Shown: positions 55,297 to 64,000 of the stretch, in pieces
Layout: every line of letters begins with the position of its first letter
Numbering within the stretch: the stretch's first letter is position 1
Assembly (NCBI RefSeq): GCF_023336755.1
Contig: NZ_JALZWP010000009.1
Location: forward strand, 1 to 64,000
From: Roseinatronobacter domitianus
GTDB taxonomy: Bacteria; Pseudomonadota; Alphaproteobacteria; Rhodobacterales; Rhodobacteraceae
DNA length: 64,000 bases
Direction: 5' to 3'
Notes under the pieces: model-generated
What the model was told of the DNA's origin: nothing
The model's input: the letters and a program-made list of their open reading frames with translations, nothing else
Databases searched by the model: none
Program-made: the position numbers and the translations under genes

Positions 55297-56249
55297 CTTT
55301 TACGCTGAGCATCGGTATTCCCAGCTACCGCCGCGCCGAGGACGTGGCGTTGCAGGTTGCGGGCGTGCTGGACGCTCTGCCCGATCTGCCCGTGACCGTC
55401 ATTGATGACGGCCCGGACGAGGCCGTGGCGCAGGCACTGGCGCCGTTTTCAGGGCGTATAACGCTGCACCGCCATGCAACCAATCTGGGCTATGCGGCAA
55501 CCTTCGCCGAATTGATCGCGCAGTGCGCCACGACCCATATCCTGCTGAGCGCGGATGACGACCTGTGCGACCCCGAAGCTCTGCGCGCCACGCAAGCCAT
55601 GCTGCGCGAGCACGCGCCCGATTTCGCGGCCACATGGTTCATGGATGCCGCGGGCACGCGCAAGCGCGGGCGTGACCATCCTGAGACCCTGTCGCTGGCC
55701 GATCTGCGCGATGCGAGCGGTCACGCACCGGGGCTGGTCTACCGCGCCGAGGCCGCACGCGCGGCGCTGCCATTCCTGCAATCCCGGCTGGATGCAGGCT
55801 GCTATGCCGCGCGCACCTATCCGCAAGTTCTGGTGGTTGCTTACATTGCCTTGTCGGGTGGCCGTTGCCTGTGGCTGCCGGTCGCGCCGGTGCGCGAAGG
55901 CCGCGCGCATCCGCCCGCTTTGCAAGGTCCGAATGGGCAAGGCTATGATAGCCCCGCCGCGCGCCTGCTGGAAACCGAGGCTTTCGATAACGCGTTTGAA
56001 GCGATGGCAGAGTTCCTGCCCGCCACCGCAACCGAACGGTTGGGCGCGCTGCGTCTGGTGCACCGCCAAGACCTGTATCGCCGCTTCATGCGGGCCTTGC
56101 GCAAACATCATCCCGCGTTGGTCAGCGACTGGCTGACTGGAAGCATGCGGTATCTGCGCCCGTCCTTCGCGCGTCACATCGCGAATTCCTGGTCGGCCAG
56201 ACGTGCAGGCGCGCGGGCCGAAGCCATATTGAGGGACGTGCAGCGATGA
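55293..56249 (+). CDS. glycosyltransferase family 2
   Basis: 318 residues. The GT-A fold is marked by LSIGIPSYRRAEDVALQ and the donor-binding ILLSADDDLCDPEAL (a DDD motif). It lies in the operon with ATGA overlaps at both ends. The sugar and linkage are unknown. Confidence 0.85.
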   Translation: MTFTLSIGIPSYRRAEDVALQVAGVLDALPDLPVTVIDDGPDEAVAQALAPFSGRITLHRHATNLGYAATFAELIAQCATTHILLSADDDLCDPEALRATQAMLREHAPDFAATWFMDAAGTRKRGRDHPETLSLADLRDASGHAPGLVYRAEAARAALPFLQSRLDAGCYAARTYPQVLVVAYIALSGGRCLWLPVAPVREGRAHPPALQGPNGQGYDSPAARLLETEAFDNAFEAMAEFLPATATERLGALRLVHRQDLYRRFMRALRKHHPALVSDWLTGSMRYLRPSFARHIANSWSARRAGARAEAILRDVQR

Positions 56250-57085
56250 CACTGGTGGATGATCTGCGCTGGATACGCTCGGAAACGCGGCGCGTGCGCA
56301 AGGTTGCGCGCTTGCGCCGTGCCGCAGGGCTTGCCCCGTTTGCATTGACCGAAGCGCGGTCGCGGAAGCAGTCCGACACATTGGTTGTGCTGGGGTCGGG
56401 GCGATCCATCAACCGCCTGACCGATGCCGACTGGCAACGGCTGGACCGCGATTACGACACGCTTGGCCTGAATTTCTGGATGCTGCATCCCTTTACCCCG
56501 CGCTTCTACCAGTTCGAAGCCGGGCCAACCGACGACCGCACCCGCCAGTTAGAAGATTTCCTGACCGAACGCGCGGCGCGCATGGCCCATGTGATGATGA
56601 TCTACAAAGACATGGAGCGCAATCAACTGGACCTGTCACGCCTGCCCGACACTACGGTGCAAAGCCTGCGGGTTCTGAACAAGGTCAACTTGCCAGTCAC
56701 GACAGAGCCACGCTTGGAACGCGCCCTTGCGCTTGTGCGCAGCATTGGGCTGACACGGGCGACGGGTCTGCTGCTCTTCGCGCGTGCCTCTATTGTGCAA
56801 GCGGCAACCTTCGGGGCCGAGATGGGTTACAAACGCATTGTGCTGGCCGGCGTAGACCTGAATGACACGCGCTATTTCTGGGACGAAGACCCGCAACTGT
56901 CGTGGTTCAGCACCGCACAACCCGGCACCATCCACCGCACCATGGACCCGACACTGGCCGGCGTAACGGTGGACCGGGTCTTGATGATAGTGCGCGATCA
57001 ATGGCTGGCACCCACCGGGGTAGAGCTGTTCTGCGGCCATGCCTCATCGGCCTTGCACCCGCGCTTGCCTGCGTTCTTCGGATGA
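56246..57085 (+). CDS. unrecognised protein, candidate GT42-like sialyltransferase
   Basis: 279 residues. DTLVVLGSGRSINRLTDADWQRLDRDYDTLGLNFWML resembles the donor loop and opening strand of CstI/CstII (GNGPSL ... DVFRCNQF). EMGYKRIVLAGVDLNDTRYFWDE resembles their second block (ALGYKEIYLSGIDFYQ). A basic, coiled-helix N-terminus (1-35) precedes the domain. Its place in an operon with neuBCA supports a transferase of sialic acid. The similarity is by eye only; a DUF115-like protein is the alternative. Confidence 0.5.
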   Translation: MTLVDDLRWIRSETRRVRKVARLRRAAGLAPFALTEARSRKQSDTLVVLGSGRSINRLTDADWQRLDRDYDTLGLNFWMLHPFTPRFYQFEAGPTDDRTRQLEDFLTERAARMAHVMMIYKDMERNQLDLSRLPDTTVQSLRVLNKVNLPVTTEPRLERALALVRSIGLTRATGLLLFARASIVQAATFGAEMGYKRIVLAGVDLNDTRYFWDEDPQLSWFSTAQPGTIHRTMDPTLAGVTVDRVLMIVRDQWLAPTGVELFCGHASSALHPRLPAFFG

Positions 57086-57954
57086 CGGGCACGCCGCTCA
57101 TATCGGTGATCGCGCCCAGCTATCATGACTGGCCCCGCGCGCGGATGCTTGTGGCGGCGCTGTTGGCGCAAAGCGTGACGGATTTCGAGATCCTGCTGGT
57201 CAACAATGCCCCCGACGATCCGCCCCCAGCAGATTTCCCCCAAGACCCGCGCCTGCAAATCCTGACCGAAGCGCGCCCCGGGTCCTACGCCGCGCGCAAC
57301 CGTGGGGCGGCGTCGGCGCGCGGGCGCTTTCTGGCCTTTACCGATAGCGATTGTCTGCCGAACCCCGATTGGCTGGCCGCTTTCCTGCACTGCGCAGAAT
57401 CTCATGACGGGCTGATTTCGGGCGCTGTGCAAATGTTCAGCACCGCCCACGACATGACCGATCTTAACTGGGCAGAAAGTTATGATTTCTTCTTCGGGAT
57501 CAATCAGGATATCTATGTCCGCGACGGCGTAGCCGCCACCGCCAGCCTGTTCATGCCGCGCGCGCTATTTGAAGACACGCGCGGGTTCGATGCCAGCCTG
57601 AAATCCGGCGGTGATGTGGAGTTTTGCAAACGCGCCGCACGGCAGTATTCCGGCCCCGGTCCTGCATTGGTCTATTGCCCACAGGCCATATTGCGCCATC
57701 CGCTGCGTAGCGACCTTGCAGCCCTTCTGATAAAGGCGCGGCGCGTCGCGGGAGGGCGCGCAGCCCGTGACGGCTGGCGCGCTCTGCCGATCACACTAGC
57801 ACCCCCGGTGGTGAGGTTCCGCATTCTGTTGAAAAAGCAAAGCCCCGGCGGCACTGCAAAACTGAAAGCCGCGGCGCTGATCCTGCGGATCAAGGCTTTG
57901 GAAATCAGCGAAACACTGGCCGTTCTGGTGTTGCGCCGCGCGCCAATGCGGTAG
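57082..57954 (+). CDS. glycosyltransferase family 2 (second)
   Basis: 290 residues. ISVIAPSYHDWPRARMLVAALLAQSVTDFEILLVNNAP opens the GT-A fold and FLAFTDSDCLPNPDWLAA holds the DxD motif (DSD). It overlaps the preceding gene by four bases and closes the nine-gene operon; ugd follows after 85 bp. The acceptor is unknown. Confidence 0.85.
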   Translation: MTGTPLISVIAPSYHDWPRARMLVAALLAQSVTDFEILLVNNAPDDPPPADFPQDPRLQILTEARPGSYAARNRGAASARGRFLAFTDSDCLPNPDWLAAFLHCAESHDGLISGAVQMFSTAHDMTDLNWAESYDFFFGINQDIYVRDGVAATASLFMPRALFEDTRGFDASLKSGGDVEFCKRAARQYSGPGPALVYCPQAILRHPLRSDLAALLIKARRVAGGRAARDGWRALPITLAPPVVRFRILLKKQSPGGTAKLKAAALILRIKALEISETLAVLVLRRAPMR

Positions 57955-58039
57955 CCCCGAATGGTTGCAAACCCGGCGCGAACCGGGTTAGCTGCCGCCA
58001 CCGTATGCGACAATTTTTGGGGTCGGGAAGGTTTTGAAA

Positions 58040-59206
58040 ATGAAAATTACTGTCGTGGGTCTTGGCTATGTCGGGCTGTCCAATGCGGTTTTGCTGGCGC
58101 AGAAAAACCATGTGACCGCTGTCGATATCGACGCGCATCGCGTGTCGGCGGTAAACGCGGCGCAATCCCCGATCGAAGATCCGGACCTGTCGGACTACCT
58201 TGCGAACAAACCGCTGAACCTGCGCGCGACGACAGACCTGTCAAGCGCGCTTCCAGATGCCGATTTCGTCGTGGTGGCCACGCCCACAGATTACGACCCG
58301 CAGCACAATTTCTTCGACACCTCCTCTGTCGATAGCGTTATCCGCACGGTGCTGGCGGAAAACGACCATGCGCTGATCGTCATTAAATCAACCATTCCGG
58401 TCGGGTATATCCGTAAAATGCGCGCCGAATTTGGCAGCGACAGGATCGTATTCAGCCCCGAATTTCTGCGCGAAGGACAGGCGTTGCATGACAACCTCTA
58501 TCCCAGCCGCATCGTCGTGGGCGAACGGTCCGACCGGGCGCGGGCCTTTGCGCAACTGCTGATAGAGGGCGCTATTGCAGCGGACATTCCCGTGCTTTTG
58601 ACAGACCCGGATGAGGCCGAGGCGATCAAACTGTTTGCCAATACCTATCTTGCCATGCGCGTTGCGTTCTTCAACGAATTGGACAGCTATGCGATGGCCG
58701 GTGGCATGGATACCCGCCAGATCATCACCGGGGTCGGGCTGGACCCAAGAATTGGACCGCATTACAACAACCCGTCTTTTGGCTATGGGGGATACTGCCT
58801 TCCCAAAGACACGCGCCAGTTGCTGGCCAATTACGCCGCCGTGCCGCAAAACCTGATCGCAGCCATTGTCGACGCGAACCGCACCCGCAAGGATTTTCTG
58901 GCCGATCAGATCGTCGCGCGCAAACCCCGAACCGTCGGCGTCTACCGACTGGTGATGAAAGCGGGCAGCGATAATTTCCGGCAAAGCTCCATTCAGGGCA
59001 TCATGAAGCGCGTCAAGGCCAAGGGGATCGAGGTGATCGTCTATGAGCCGGTGATGCAGGAAGACAGCTTCTTCGGCTCTCGCGTGGTGCGCGATCTGGA
59101 CGCCTTCAAGGCCGAGGCCGAGGTCATCATTGCCAACCGTCTGACCGATGATATTCGCGATGTCAGCGACAAGGTGTTTACCCGCGACCTGTTCGGTGCC
59201 AACTAG
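58040..59206 (+). CDS. ugd: UDP-glucose 6-dehydrogenase (nucleotide-sugar dehydrogenase)
   Basis: 388 residues, the usual short form. The NAD-binding [20 protein letters not shown] opens it; the catalytic Cys lies in [14 protein letters not shown] and a conserved Lys in [13 protein letters not shown]. It oxidises UDP-glucose to UDP-glucuronate for surface polysaccharide. UDP-ManNAc dehydrogenase is a less likely alternative. It ends eight bases before the convergent gene. Confidence 0.85.
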   Translation: MKITVVGLGYVGLSNAVLLAQKNHVTAVDIDAHRVSAVNAAQSPIEDPDLSDYLANKPLNLRATTDLSSALPDADFVVVATPTDYDPQHNFFDTSSVDSVIRTVLAENDHALIVIKSTIPVGYIRKMRAEFGSDRIVFSPEFLREGQALHDNLYPSRIVVGERSDRARAFAQLLIEGAIAADIPVLLTDPDEAEAIKLFANTYLAMRVAFFNELDSYAMAGGMDTRQIITGVGLDPRIGPHYNNPSFGYGGYCLPKDTRQLLANYAAVPQNLIAAIVDANRTRKDFLADQIVARKPRTVGVYRLVMKAGSDNFRQSSIQGIMKRVKAKGIEVIVYEPVMQEDSFFGSRVVRDLDAFKAEAEVIIANRLTDDIRDVSDKVFTRDLFGAN

Positions 59207-59213
59207 ATACGCG

Positions 59214-60260
59214 TCACCGCCCCAGAAGCGCGCGGCAGGCGGCCAGCACATCTTCTTGGTATAGCCCGGCCTGAGCAAAGCGGTCCACGGCGGCACGGGC
59301 CATACGCTCAACCTGCTCCGGTTCGGCCAGCAAAGCTGCGATACGGTCGGCATCGGCCTGCGGCGTGGCATCCCCTAACAAGAGCGCATTCTGCTCATTC
59401 TGCGCGTAACGTCCAATTTCACCCACTGGCGTAACGACCGGCACAAGCCCCAGCTGCATGGCTTCGACCACTGACATGGCCATGCCCTCGCTATGGCTGG
59501 GCATCAGGAAAAAGCTGTGCCCTTCGGCACGCGCGAAAATCTGGTCGCGCGGTAGGGGACCGGTAAAATCCACCTCCAGACCCAGCCGCGTGGCCTGCGC
59601 GCGCAACGCCGCGTCCTGCCCACCATCGGGACCGATCAGCGTGAAAGATACGTTGGGATGGTGCTGCTTCAACGCCCCCAGAATACCAAGCGCGCGGTCA
59701 AGCCCCTTTTGCGCATGCAGCCGCCCCCAAAAGATGAACCGGGGCGCAGGCTTAGCGGGGGGCAGCGGGTCCAGCCGTTCGGTCACAAAGGAAATGACCC
59801 GTCCCTTGCCGCCTTTGGGGAGGCGCGCCGCCAGAGTGCCCGCGCTATCGGCCCATATCTCATGCGCGAGCGGGATCAGCGCCGCATGCAGCAGACGGTC
59901 GGGCAAATGCACGGGGCGGTCCAGATGCAGGAACACCACCAGCTTCAGGCGCGGACGCAACAGCTTCGCCAGCAGCGCCACGATGGCAGACCGCCAGAGC
60001 GAGACGATCAAAAGGTCGGGCTTGCGCCGCAGGATATGGCGCAGCGCGCCTGCGTAATTGGCGAGCGCCCATTCGCTCTCGCGCGGCCCGGTCCAGATAT
60101 CCGGGTCCGCCGGATGCGCGCCGCCCTTCGCAGACAAGTAAACCCGCCCGAAACGCAGCTCACCGTGATCGCCCACAGGCAAAGACCGCGCCGCCACCTC
60201 GACCCCGCCGATGCCGTCATAGGGGATGAGGTGGAGGGTGACGGGGGCAGTGGTATGCAT
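59214..60260 (-). CDS. glycosyltransferase family 4 (convergent)
   Basis: 348 residues. LIPYDGIGGVEVAARSL opens the N-terminal domain, and the C-terminal domain has FIFWGRLHAQKGLDRALGIL and FFLMPSHSEGMAMSVVEAMQLGLVPVVTPVGEIGRY (GT4 E-x7-E pattern). ATG 60260 is chosen over an upstream TTG. It is transcribed toward ugd and away from the T6SS genes. Confidence 0.85.
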   Translation of the reverse strand: MHTTAPVTLHLIPYDGIGGVEVAARSLPVGDHGELRFGRVYLSAKGGAHPADPDIWTGPRESEWALANYAGALRHILRRKPDLLIVSLWRSAIVALLAKLLRPRLKLVVFLHLDRPVHLPDRLLHAALIPLAHEIWADSAGTLAARLPKGGKGRVISFVTERLDPLPPAKPAPRFIFWGRLHAQKGLDRALGILGALKQHHPNVSFTLIGPDGGQDAALRAQATRLGLEVDFTGPLPRDQIFARAEGHSFFLMPSHSEGMAMSVVEAMQLGLVPVVTPVGEIGRYAQNEQNALLLGDATPQADADRIAALLAEPEQVERMARAAVDRFAQAGLYQEDVLAACRALLGR

Positions 60261-60298
60261 GGTGCGTCCCAAGAAGTCAGAAAATAAACGCGCCAGCC

Positions 60299-61162
60299 TT
60301 ATGAAATCGGACCATCAGGCTGCATGCACCTAAGATACGCATTCTGCGCTTCTTGCAATGCGGCCTCCAGTTTTGCGATACTATGTGCAATGCTCTCCGA
60401 GATGACCTCGCGGCTTCTGTTCGAATCTTCCTGAGAGACACGATATTCTTCCAAAGCAGTTTCAAGAGCCTGACCGTAGCGCCGTGACGCTTTGACTGTC
60501 TTTAGCGCATTGTTCAGCCCGCTGACCCCGGTTTTAGCGTTACCAGAAAGGCTATCACTTACTGTCCCTAGAACATAAGTGGCGTTGTCAAAGCCCATAT
60601 TCTCAAGCGCTTGGCGCGTCTGATCGGGCTGTCCGCCCAAACTTCCGCGGCCAAGATCGTACGTGTTCATGCCTTGGGTCCCAAGGTAGGCATAGGCCTG
60701 TTGTGTTGGGCCATCCGCAAGTGCCGCTCCGATATTGATGGTGCTCCGCGTGCTTGTCTCGATGACATTGCCCCAGCTTCCCTGACCATAGGCCAAGTTT
60801 GTTAACGACTCTGTCATATCGATGGAGGACATGCCTGCTGTGGCAACAATCTCGACATTCTTTCCGCTGACCCCGGTTGGATCCAACTTGTCGAGAACAT
60901 CACCTGCAAAGGCTGCTGCCAGATCAAGAAAGGAATAGGAGGTTTCCTTGATCAACTGCGCTACAAGAAGCCCCTTGTTCAGCCGCCCCAGCTTTGTATT
61001 CTGACGTAAAAATGCCTGCTGTTCTTCTTTTAGCGCGCCGATTTCCCGACGAATATTTGCAACTTTCTCAGCCTCACCTGTGCAGGTCTGGGGCTGGTAA
61101 ATGTTGAAACGAAAATAAGTCTGCTGCAATTCAGGATTGACACACATTTTGGTTCTAGGCAT
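60299..61162 (-). CDS. unrecognised GC-poor protein beside tssH (possible T6SS accessory or effector)
   Basis: 287 residues, family not recognised. The N-terminus (about 30-60, AEKVANIRREIGALKEEQQAFLRQ) and C-terminus (about 225-275) look like coiled coils, with a Gly/Ser/Thr-rich middle that repeats GQG/GRG-like turns. Four cysteines, no signal peptide. The start at 61162 is preferred because GGAG lies 8 bases upstream; ATG 61168 is too close to it. Base composition is visibly lower in GC than tssH, suggesting transfer. It lies 30 bp after tssH on the same strand. Confidence 0.6.
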   Translation of the reverse strand: MPRTKMCVNPELQQTYFRFNIYQPQTCTGEAEKVANIRREIGALKEEQQAFLRQNTKLGRLNKGLLVAQLIKETSYSFLDLAAAFAGDVLDKLDPTGVSGKNVEIVATAGMSSIDMTESLTNLAYGQGSWGNVIETSTRSTINIGAALADGPTQQAYAYLGTQGMNTYDLGRGSLGGQPDQTRQALENMGFDNATYVLGTVSDSLSGNAKTGVSGLNNALKTVKASRRYGQALETALEEYRVSQEDSNRSREVISESIAHSIAKLEAALQEAQNAYLRCMQPDGPIS

Positions 61163-61192
61163 CCCCATACTCCATCGTCAACAATCTGGTTT

Positions 61193-63862
61193 TCACCCAA
61201 TCTCATACTCAAACCCACCATCCCCAATCCCCACCTTCACATCCGTGAATTCCACGCCTTCCAGCGTGCGGGTCAGGACGGCGCGGGACAGGTCGGGCAG
61301 GATGGTGTTGGTGATGATGTTGTCCACCATCCGGCCCCCGCTGTCGGGGTCGCGGAATTGCTCTACGATATGGTCCACAACCGCATCCGTATAGACCATT
61401 TTTGCGCCATGCCCCGATTTCATCCGCCCCACGATGGCGTTCAGCTTCAGCCGGACAATGCCCGACAGCACCTCGGCCGACAGCGGAAAATACGGGATGG
61501 TCACGATCCGGCCCAGAAGCGCGGGCGGGAAGACGGCTTGCAGATGCGGGCGCAGCGCCTCTGACAGCGCGTCAGGTTCGGGGCGGGTTTCGCCGCGTGC
61601 GGCCATGTCCATGATCGCCTCTGTCCCGACATTCGAGGTCAGCAGGATCACGCAATTCTTGAAGTCGATCTTGCGGCCCGTGCCATCTTCCATGATGCCC
61701 TTGTCGAAGACCTGAAAGAATAGTTCATGCACATCCGGATGGGCTTTTTCGACCTCGTCCAGCAGCACCACCGAATAGGGTTTGCGGCGCACCGCTTCGG
61801 TCAGCCGCCCCCCTTCGCCATAGCCCACATAACCCGGAGGCGCGCCTTTCAGCGCCGACACCGTATGCGCTTCCTGAAATTCGGACATGTTGATGGTGAT
61901 GACATTCTGCTCGCCGCCATAAATGGCTTCGGCCAACGCCAGTGCGGTTTCGGTCTTGCCCACGCCCGACGGGCCGCACAGCATGAACACGCCGATGGGC
62001 TTGCCGGGGTTGTCCAGCTTGGCGCGGTTGGTCTCGATCCGTTTGGCGATTTGTAACAGCCCGTGGTCCTGCCCGATGACGCGTTCGCGCAGGCGGTCGG
62101 GCAGTTCCAGAATGGCGCGCAATTCATCCGTGACCATGCGGCCCACGGGAATGCCGGTCCAGTCGGAGATGACGCTGGCCACCGCCTGCTCATCGACATG
62201 GGCGTAAATCATGCGGCGGTCGGCATCGCCGCCGTCCAGATCGGCCACGCGCGCGGCCAGATCGGCGCGCAAGGTGTCCTCGTCAGGCAGCGGGGCGTCG
62301 GTTTCCGCCTCGCCCTGCCCTGCACGCGCCTCGGCCAAGGTGTTGCGCAAGGACAGGATGTCGTCGACCAGTTCTTTTTCTGTGCTATATTCGCCATCCG
62401 CCTCGGCCAGCTTCGCGGCCAAGTCGTCAAGTTCCTCGGCAATTTCGGCCAGACGAACCGCGTCTTGCGTGCCCAGATCGGCCTGCGCCTCTTGCGCGGC
62501 CTGCTCGCGTTCCAGCGCGGCGATATTCGCGCGCAGATCGGCCACGCGCGCCGGTGTTGCGGATTGGCTGATCGCCACACGGGCGGCGGCCGTATCCAAC
62601 AAAGAGACGGCCTTGTCCGGAAGTTGCCGCGCGGGCAGATAACGGGCCGACAACGTGACCGCGGCCACCACAGCCTCGTCTGCAATGCGCACCTTATGAT
62701 GCGCCTCCATCGGGGCCAGGATGCCGCGCAGCATGGTGCAGGCTTTCGCGATGCTGGGTTCAGGCACGTCGATGGGCTGGAAACGCCGGGTCAGCGCCGG
62801 GTCTTTTTCGAAATGGGTGCGGTATTCGGCCCATGTGGTTGCAGCCACAGTCCGCAAGGTGCCGCGCGCCAAGGCCGGTTTCAGCAGGTTGGCGGCATCG
62901 CCAGTGCCGGCGGCCCCCCCGGCCCCGATCAGCGTATGCGCTTCATCAATGAACAGGATGCTCGGTGTCGGGCTGGCCTGAACCTCGTCAATGACAGAGC
63001 GCAGACGCTGCTCGAACTCGCCCTTCATGCTGGCCCCGGCCTGCATCAGCCCGATATCGAGCGCAAAGAGCTTTACGCCCTGCAAGGCGGGCGGCACATT
63101 TCCGGCGACCAAAGCCTGCGCAAAGCCCTCGACCACAGCGGTTTTGCCAACACCCGCTTCGCCCGTCAGGATCGGATTGTTCTGGCGGCGGCGCATCAGC
63201 ACGTCAATGATCTGGCGGATTTCCTCGTCGCGGCCCACGATCGGGTCCATCTTGCCGCTTTCGGCCTGCGCGGTCATGTCCACCGCAAAGCGCCCCAGGG
63301 CGCTGCTGCCCCCCCCCGGCGTATGTGCGGCCTCTTCCGAGCCGCCCGCGCCCAGCCCGGTCCCGTCCATCGGGCGCATGTCGTCTTCGTCCGACCCGGC
63401 CCAAAGTGTGCGTGCATCGGCGGCCAGTTGCTTGTCATCCAGCGTGCTGAGCAGCGCACTCATCTGGCTAAGCGCGCGATACAATTCGCGGGTGCGCAGG
63501 ATGGCAAGCAACACATGCCCCGACCGGATCTGCGCTTCCCCGAACAAAAGCGTGGCGTAATGCCAACCCCGGTCCAGCGCTTCTTTGAAATGCAAGGACG
63601 GGCCGGGCATTTCCGTGACATTGCGTTTGAACCCGGCAATGCATTTTTCCAGATCAGACAGGACCATGCCACGGTCCATGCCCATCTGTTGCAGCGACAT
63701 CGACACGTCCGACCGGTCATTCGCGATCACATGATACAGCCAATGCGCCAGTTCTACATGGCGGTTGCCCTCACCCTTGGCATGGCGAAAGCCCTGAATG
63801 AAGGCGTCGTATCCAAGGCGGTTCAGCTTTCCGGCAATGGTTTCGATGCTGATCTCTGTCAT
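61193..63862 (-). CDS. tssH: type VI secretion system ATPase TssH (ClpV)
   Basis: 889 residues. A Clp N-terminal domain (1-150) is followed by a Gly-rich linker, AAA module 1 (Walker [14 protein letters not shown], about 234-246, and Walker [16 protein letters not shown]), a middle coiled-coil region, AAA module 2 (Walker [21 protein letters not shown]) and a ClpB-type C-terminal domain. The N-terminus and gene neighbours (a tssG-like gene upstream) point to ClpV rather than ClpB. It disassembles the contracted TssBC sheath for recycling. Confidence 0.92.
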   Translation of the reverse strand: MTEISIETIAGKLNRLGYDAFIQGFRHAKGEGNRHVELAHWLYHVIANDRSDVSMSLQQMGMDRGMVLSDLEKCIAGFKRNVTEMPGPSLHFKEALDRGWHYATLLFGEAQIRSGHVLLAILRTRELYRALSQMSALLSTLDDKQLAADARTLWAGSDEDDMRPMDGTGLGAGGSEEAAHTPGGGSSALGRFAVDMTAQAESGKMDPIVGRDEEIRQIIDVLMRRRQNNPILTGEAGVGKTAVVEGFAQALVAGNVPPALQGVKLFALDIGLMQAGASMKGEFEQRLRSVIDEVQASPTPSILFIDEAHTLIGAGGAAGTGDAANLLKPALARGTLRTVAATTWAEYRTHFEKDPALTRRFQPIDVPEPSIAKACTMLRGILAPMEAHHKVRIADEAVVAAVTLSARYLPARQLPDKAVSLLDTAAARVAISQSATPARVADLRANIAALEREQAAQEAQADLGTQDAVRLAEIAEELDDLAAKLAEADGEYSTEKELVDDILSLRNTLAEARAGQGEAETDAPLPDEDTLRADLAARVADLDGGDADRRMIYAHVDEQAVASVISDWTGIPVGRMVTDELRAILELPDRLRERVIGQDHGLLQIAKRIETNRAKLDNPGKPIGVFMLCGPSGVGKTETALALAEAIYGGEQNVITINMSEFQEAHTVSALKGAPPGYVGYGEGGRLTEAVRRKPYSVVLLDEVEKAHPDVHELFFQVFDKGIMEDGTGRKIDFKNCVILLTSNVGTEAIMDMAARGETRPEPDALSEALRPHLQAVFPPALLGRIVTIPYFPLSAEVLSGIVRLKLNAIVGRMKSGHGAKMVYTDAVVDHIVEQFRDPDSGGRMVDNIITNTILPDLSRAVLTRTLEGVEFTDVKVGIGDGGFEYEIG

Positions 63863-63895
63863 GATGTGAACCTTCTTGCAAATGTGTCAGGGGGG

Positions 63896-64000
63896 TCAAA
63901 AGGCGGAAAACGCGGCGCAGACACGGCGACGCGGGACGGGGTTATCGGGCGCGGGCTCGGTTGCGGCGGCGGGTGTAAAACTGGTCCATCCCAGATCGCC
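63896..64000 (-). CDS. tssG: probable TssG C-terminal end (partial)
   Basis: The last 34 codons of a gene that runs off the window on the minus strand, ending ...GDLGWTSFTPAA...FSAF with TGA at 63896-63898. LGWTSFTP resembles the C-terminal LGxxSWL of the T6SS baseplate protein TssG, and tssG directly before tssH is a normal order. Very short, so the call leans on gene order. Confidence 0.5.
   Translation of the reverse strand, partial: GDLGWTSFTPAAATEPAPDNPVPRRRVCAAFSAF

Noticed and set aside
1-64000. CRISPR array, replication origin or prophage structural genes
   Set aside because: No regularly spaced repeats, DnaA-box cluster or capsid/tail genes seen in any part of the window.

Overview
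The window reads as a high-GC alphaproteobacterial chromosome, most likely Rhodobacterales (Rhodobacteraceae/Roseobacter relatives). The evidence is: an SOS box of the alphaproteobacterial type (GTTC-N7-GTTC) upstream of recA, crotonyl-CoA carboxylase/reductase of the ethylmalonyl-CoA pathway, Rhodobacterales-style DUF1127 small proteins, the tsaB-rimI and nfu arrangement, and long-form PstC/PstA. No rRNA and no complete tRNA gene is present. Almost all sequence is coding, and genes sit in tightly overlapping operons (many ATGA or TGATG junctions).

Layout. 1-5333: right end of an integrated element. It holds an IS3-family insertion end that has cut off the C-terminus of an MmeI-like (type IIL) restriction-methyltransferase, a zinc-ribbon membrane protein, an XRE regulator, two small excisionase/HTH-like proteins and a tyrosine recombinase. 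The recombinase gene abuts a 3' tRNA fragment that looks like the attachment site. 5399-13144: a DMT transporter, then a Pho-box-controlled pstS-pstC-pstA-pstB-phoU cluster, followed convergently by a PPK2 polyphosphate kinase. 13260-31524: housekeeping and metabolism: an SDR, truA, DUF1330, alaS, recA, pseudouridine catabolism (psuK-psuG), DUF502, a DUF1036 pseudogene, ndk, a PlsB-like acyltransferase, ccr, rnr, a GNAT, dapE and a YqaA-like protein. 31628-44494: lpxD, a flavin reductase, TIGR02186 with a TauE/SafE permease, a BMP-type nucleoside ABC importer, rimI-tsaB-nfu, threonine aldolase, pyrC and pyrE. 44566-49277: two exported proteins (one an L,D-transpeptidase) and a phosphonate-type ABC importer (phnD-C-E-E) preceded by a strong tandem Pho-box array. 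49525-60260: a surface-glycan locus. neuB-neuC-neuA plus a sulfotransferase, several glycosyltransferases and two unrecognised proteins form one nine-gene overlapping operon, followed by a UDP-glucose dehydrogenase and a convergent glycosyltransferase. 60299-64000: part of a type VI secretion cluster (tssH/clpV and the end of a probable tssG) with a GC-poor unknown gene downstream.

How the parts work together. Two separate Pho-regulated uptake systems (Pst and Phn) and PPK2 suggest a strain adapted to phosphate limitation; no C-P lyase genes accompany phnDCE here. The neu operon contains the three steps from UDP-GlcNAc to CMP-sialic acid with no legionaminate- or pseudaminate-specific enzymes beside it, so a sialylated, possibly sulfated, surface polysaccharide is the simplest reading. 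The gene at 56246 is a candidate for the transferase.

The observations most worth checking are: the IS-broken restriction system with its unusual zinc-ribbon membrane partner; the candidate sialyltransferase; the GC-poor T6SS-linked gene; an inverted repeat that would bury the rnr ribosome-binding site; and the Pho-box array upstream of phnD.
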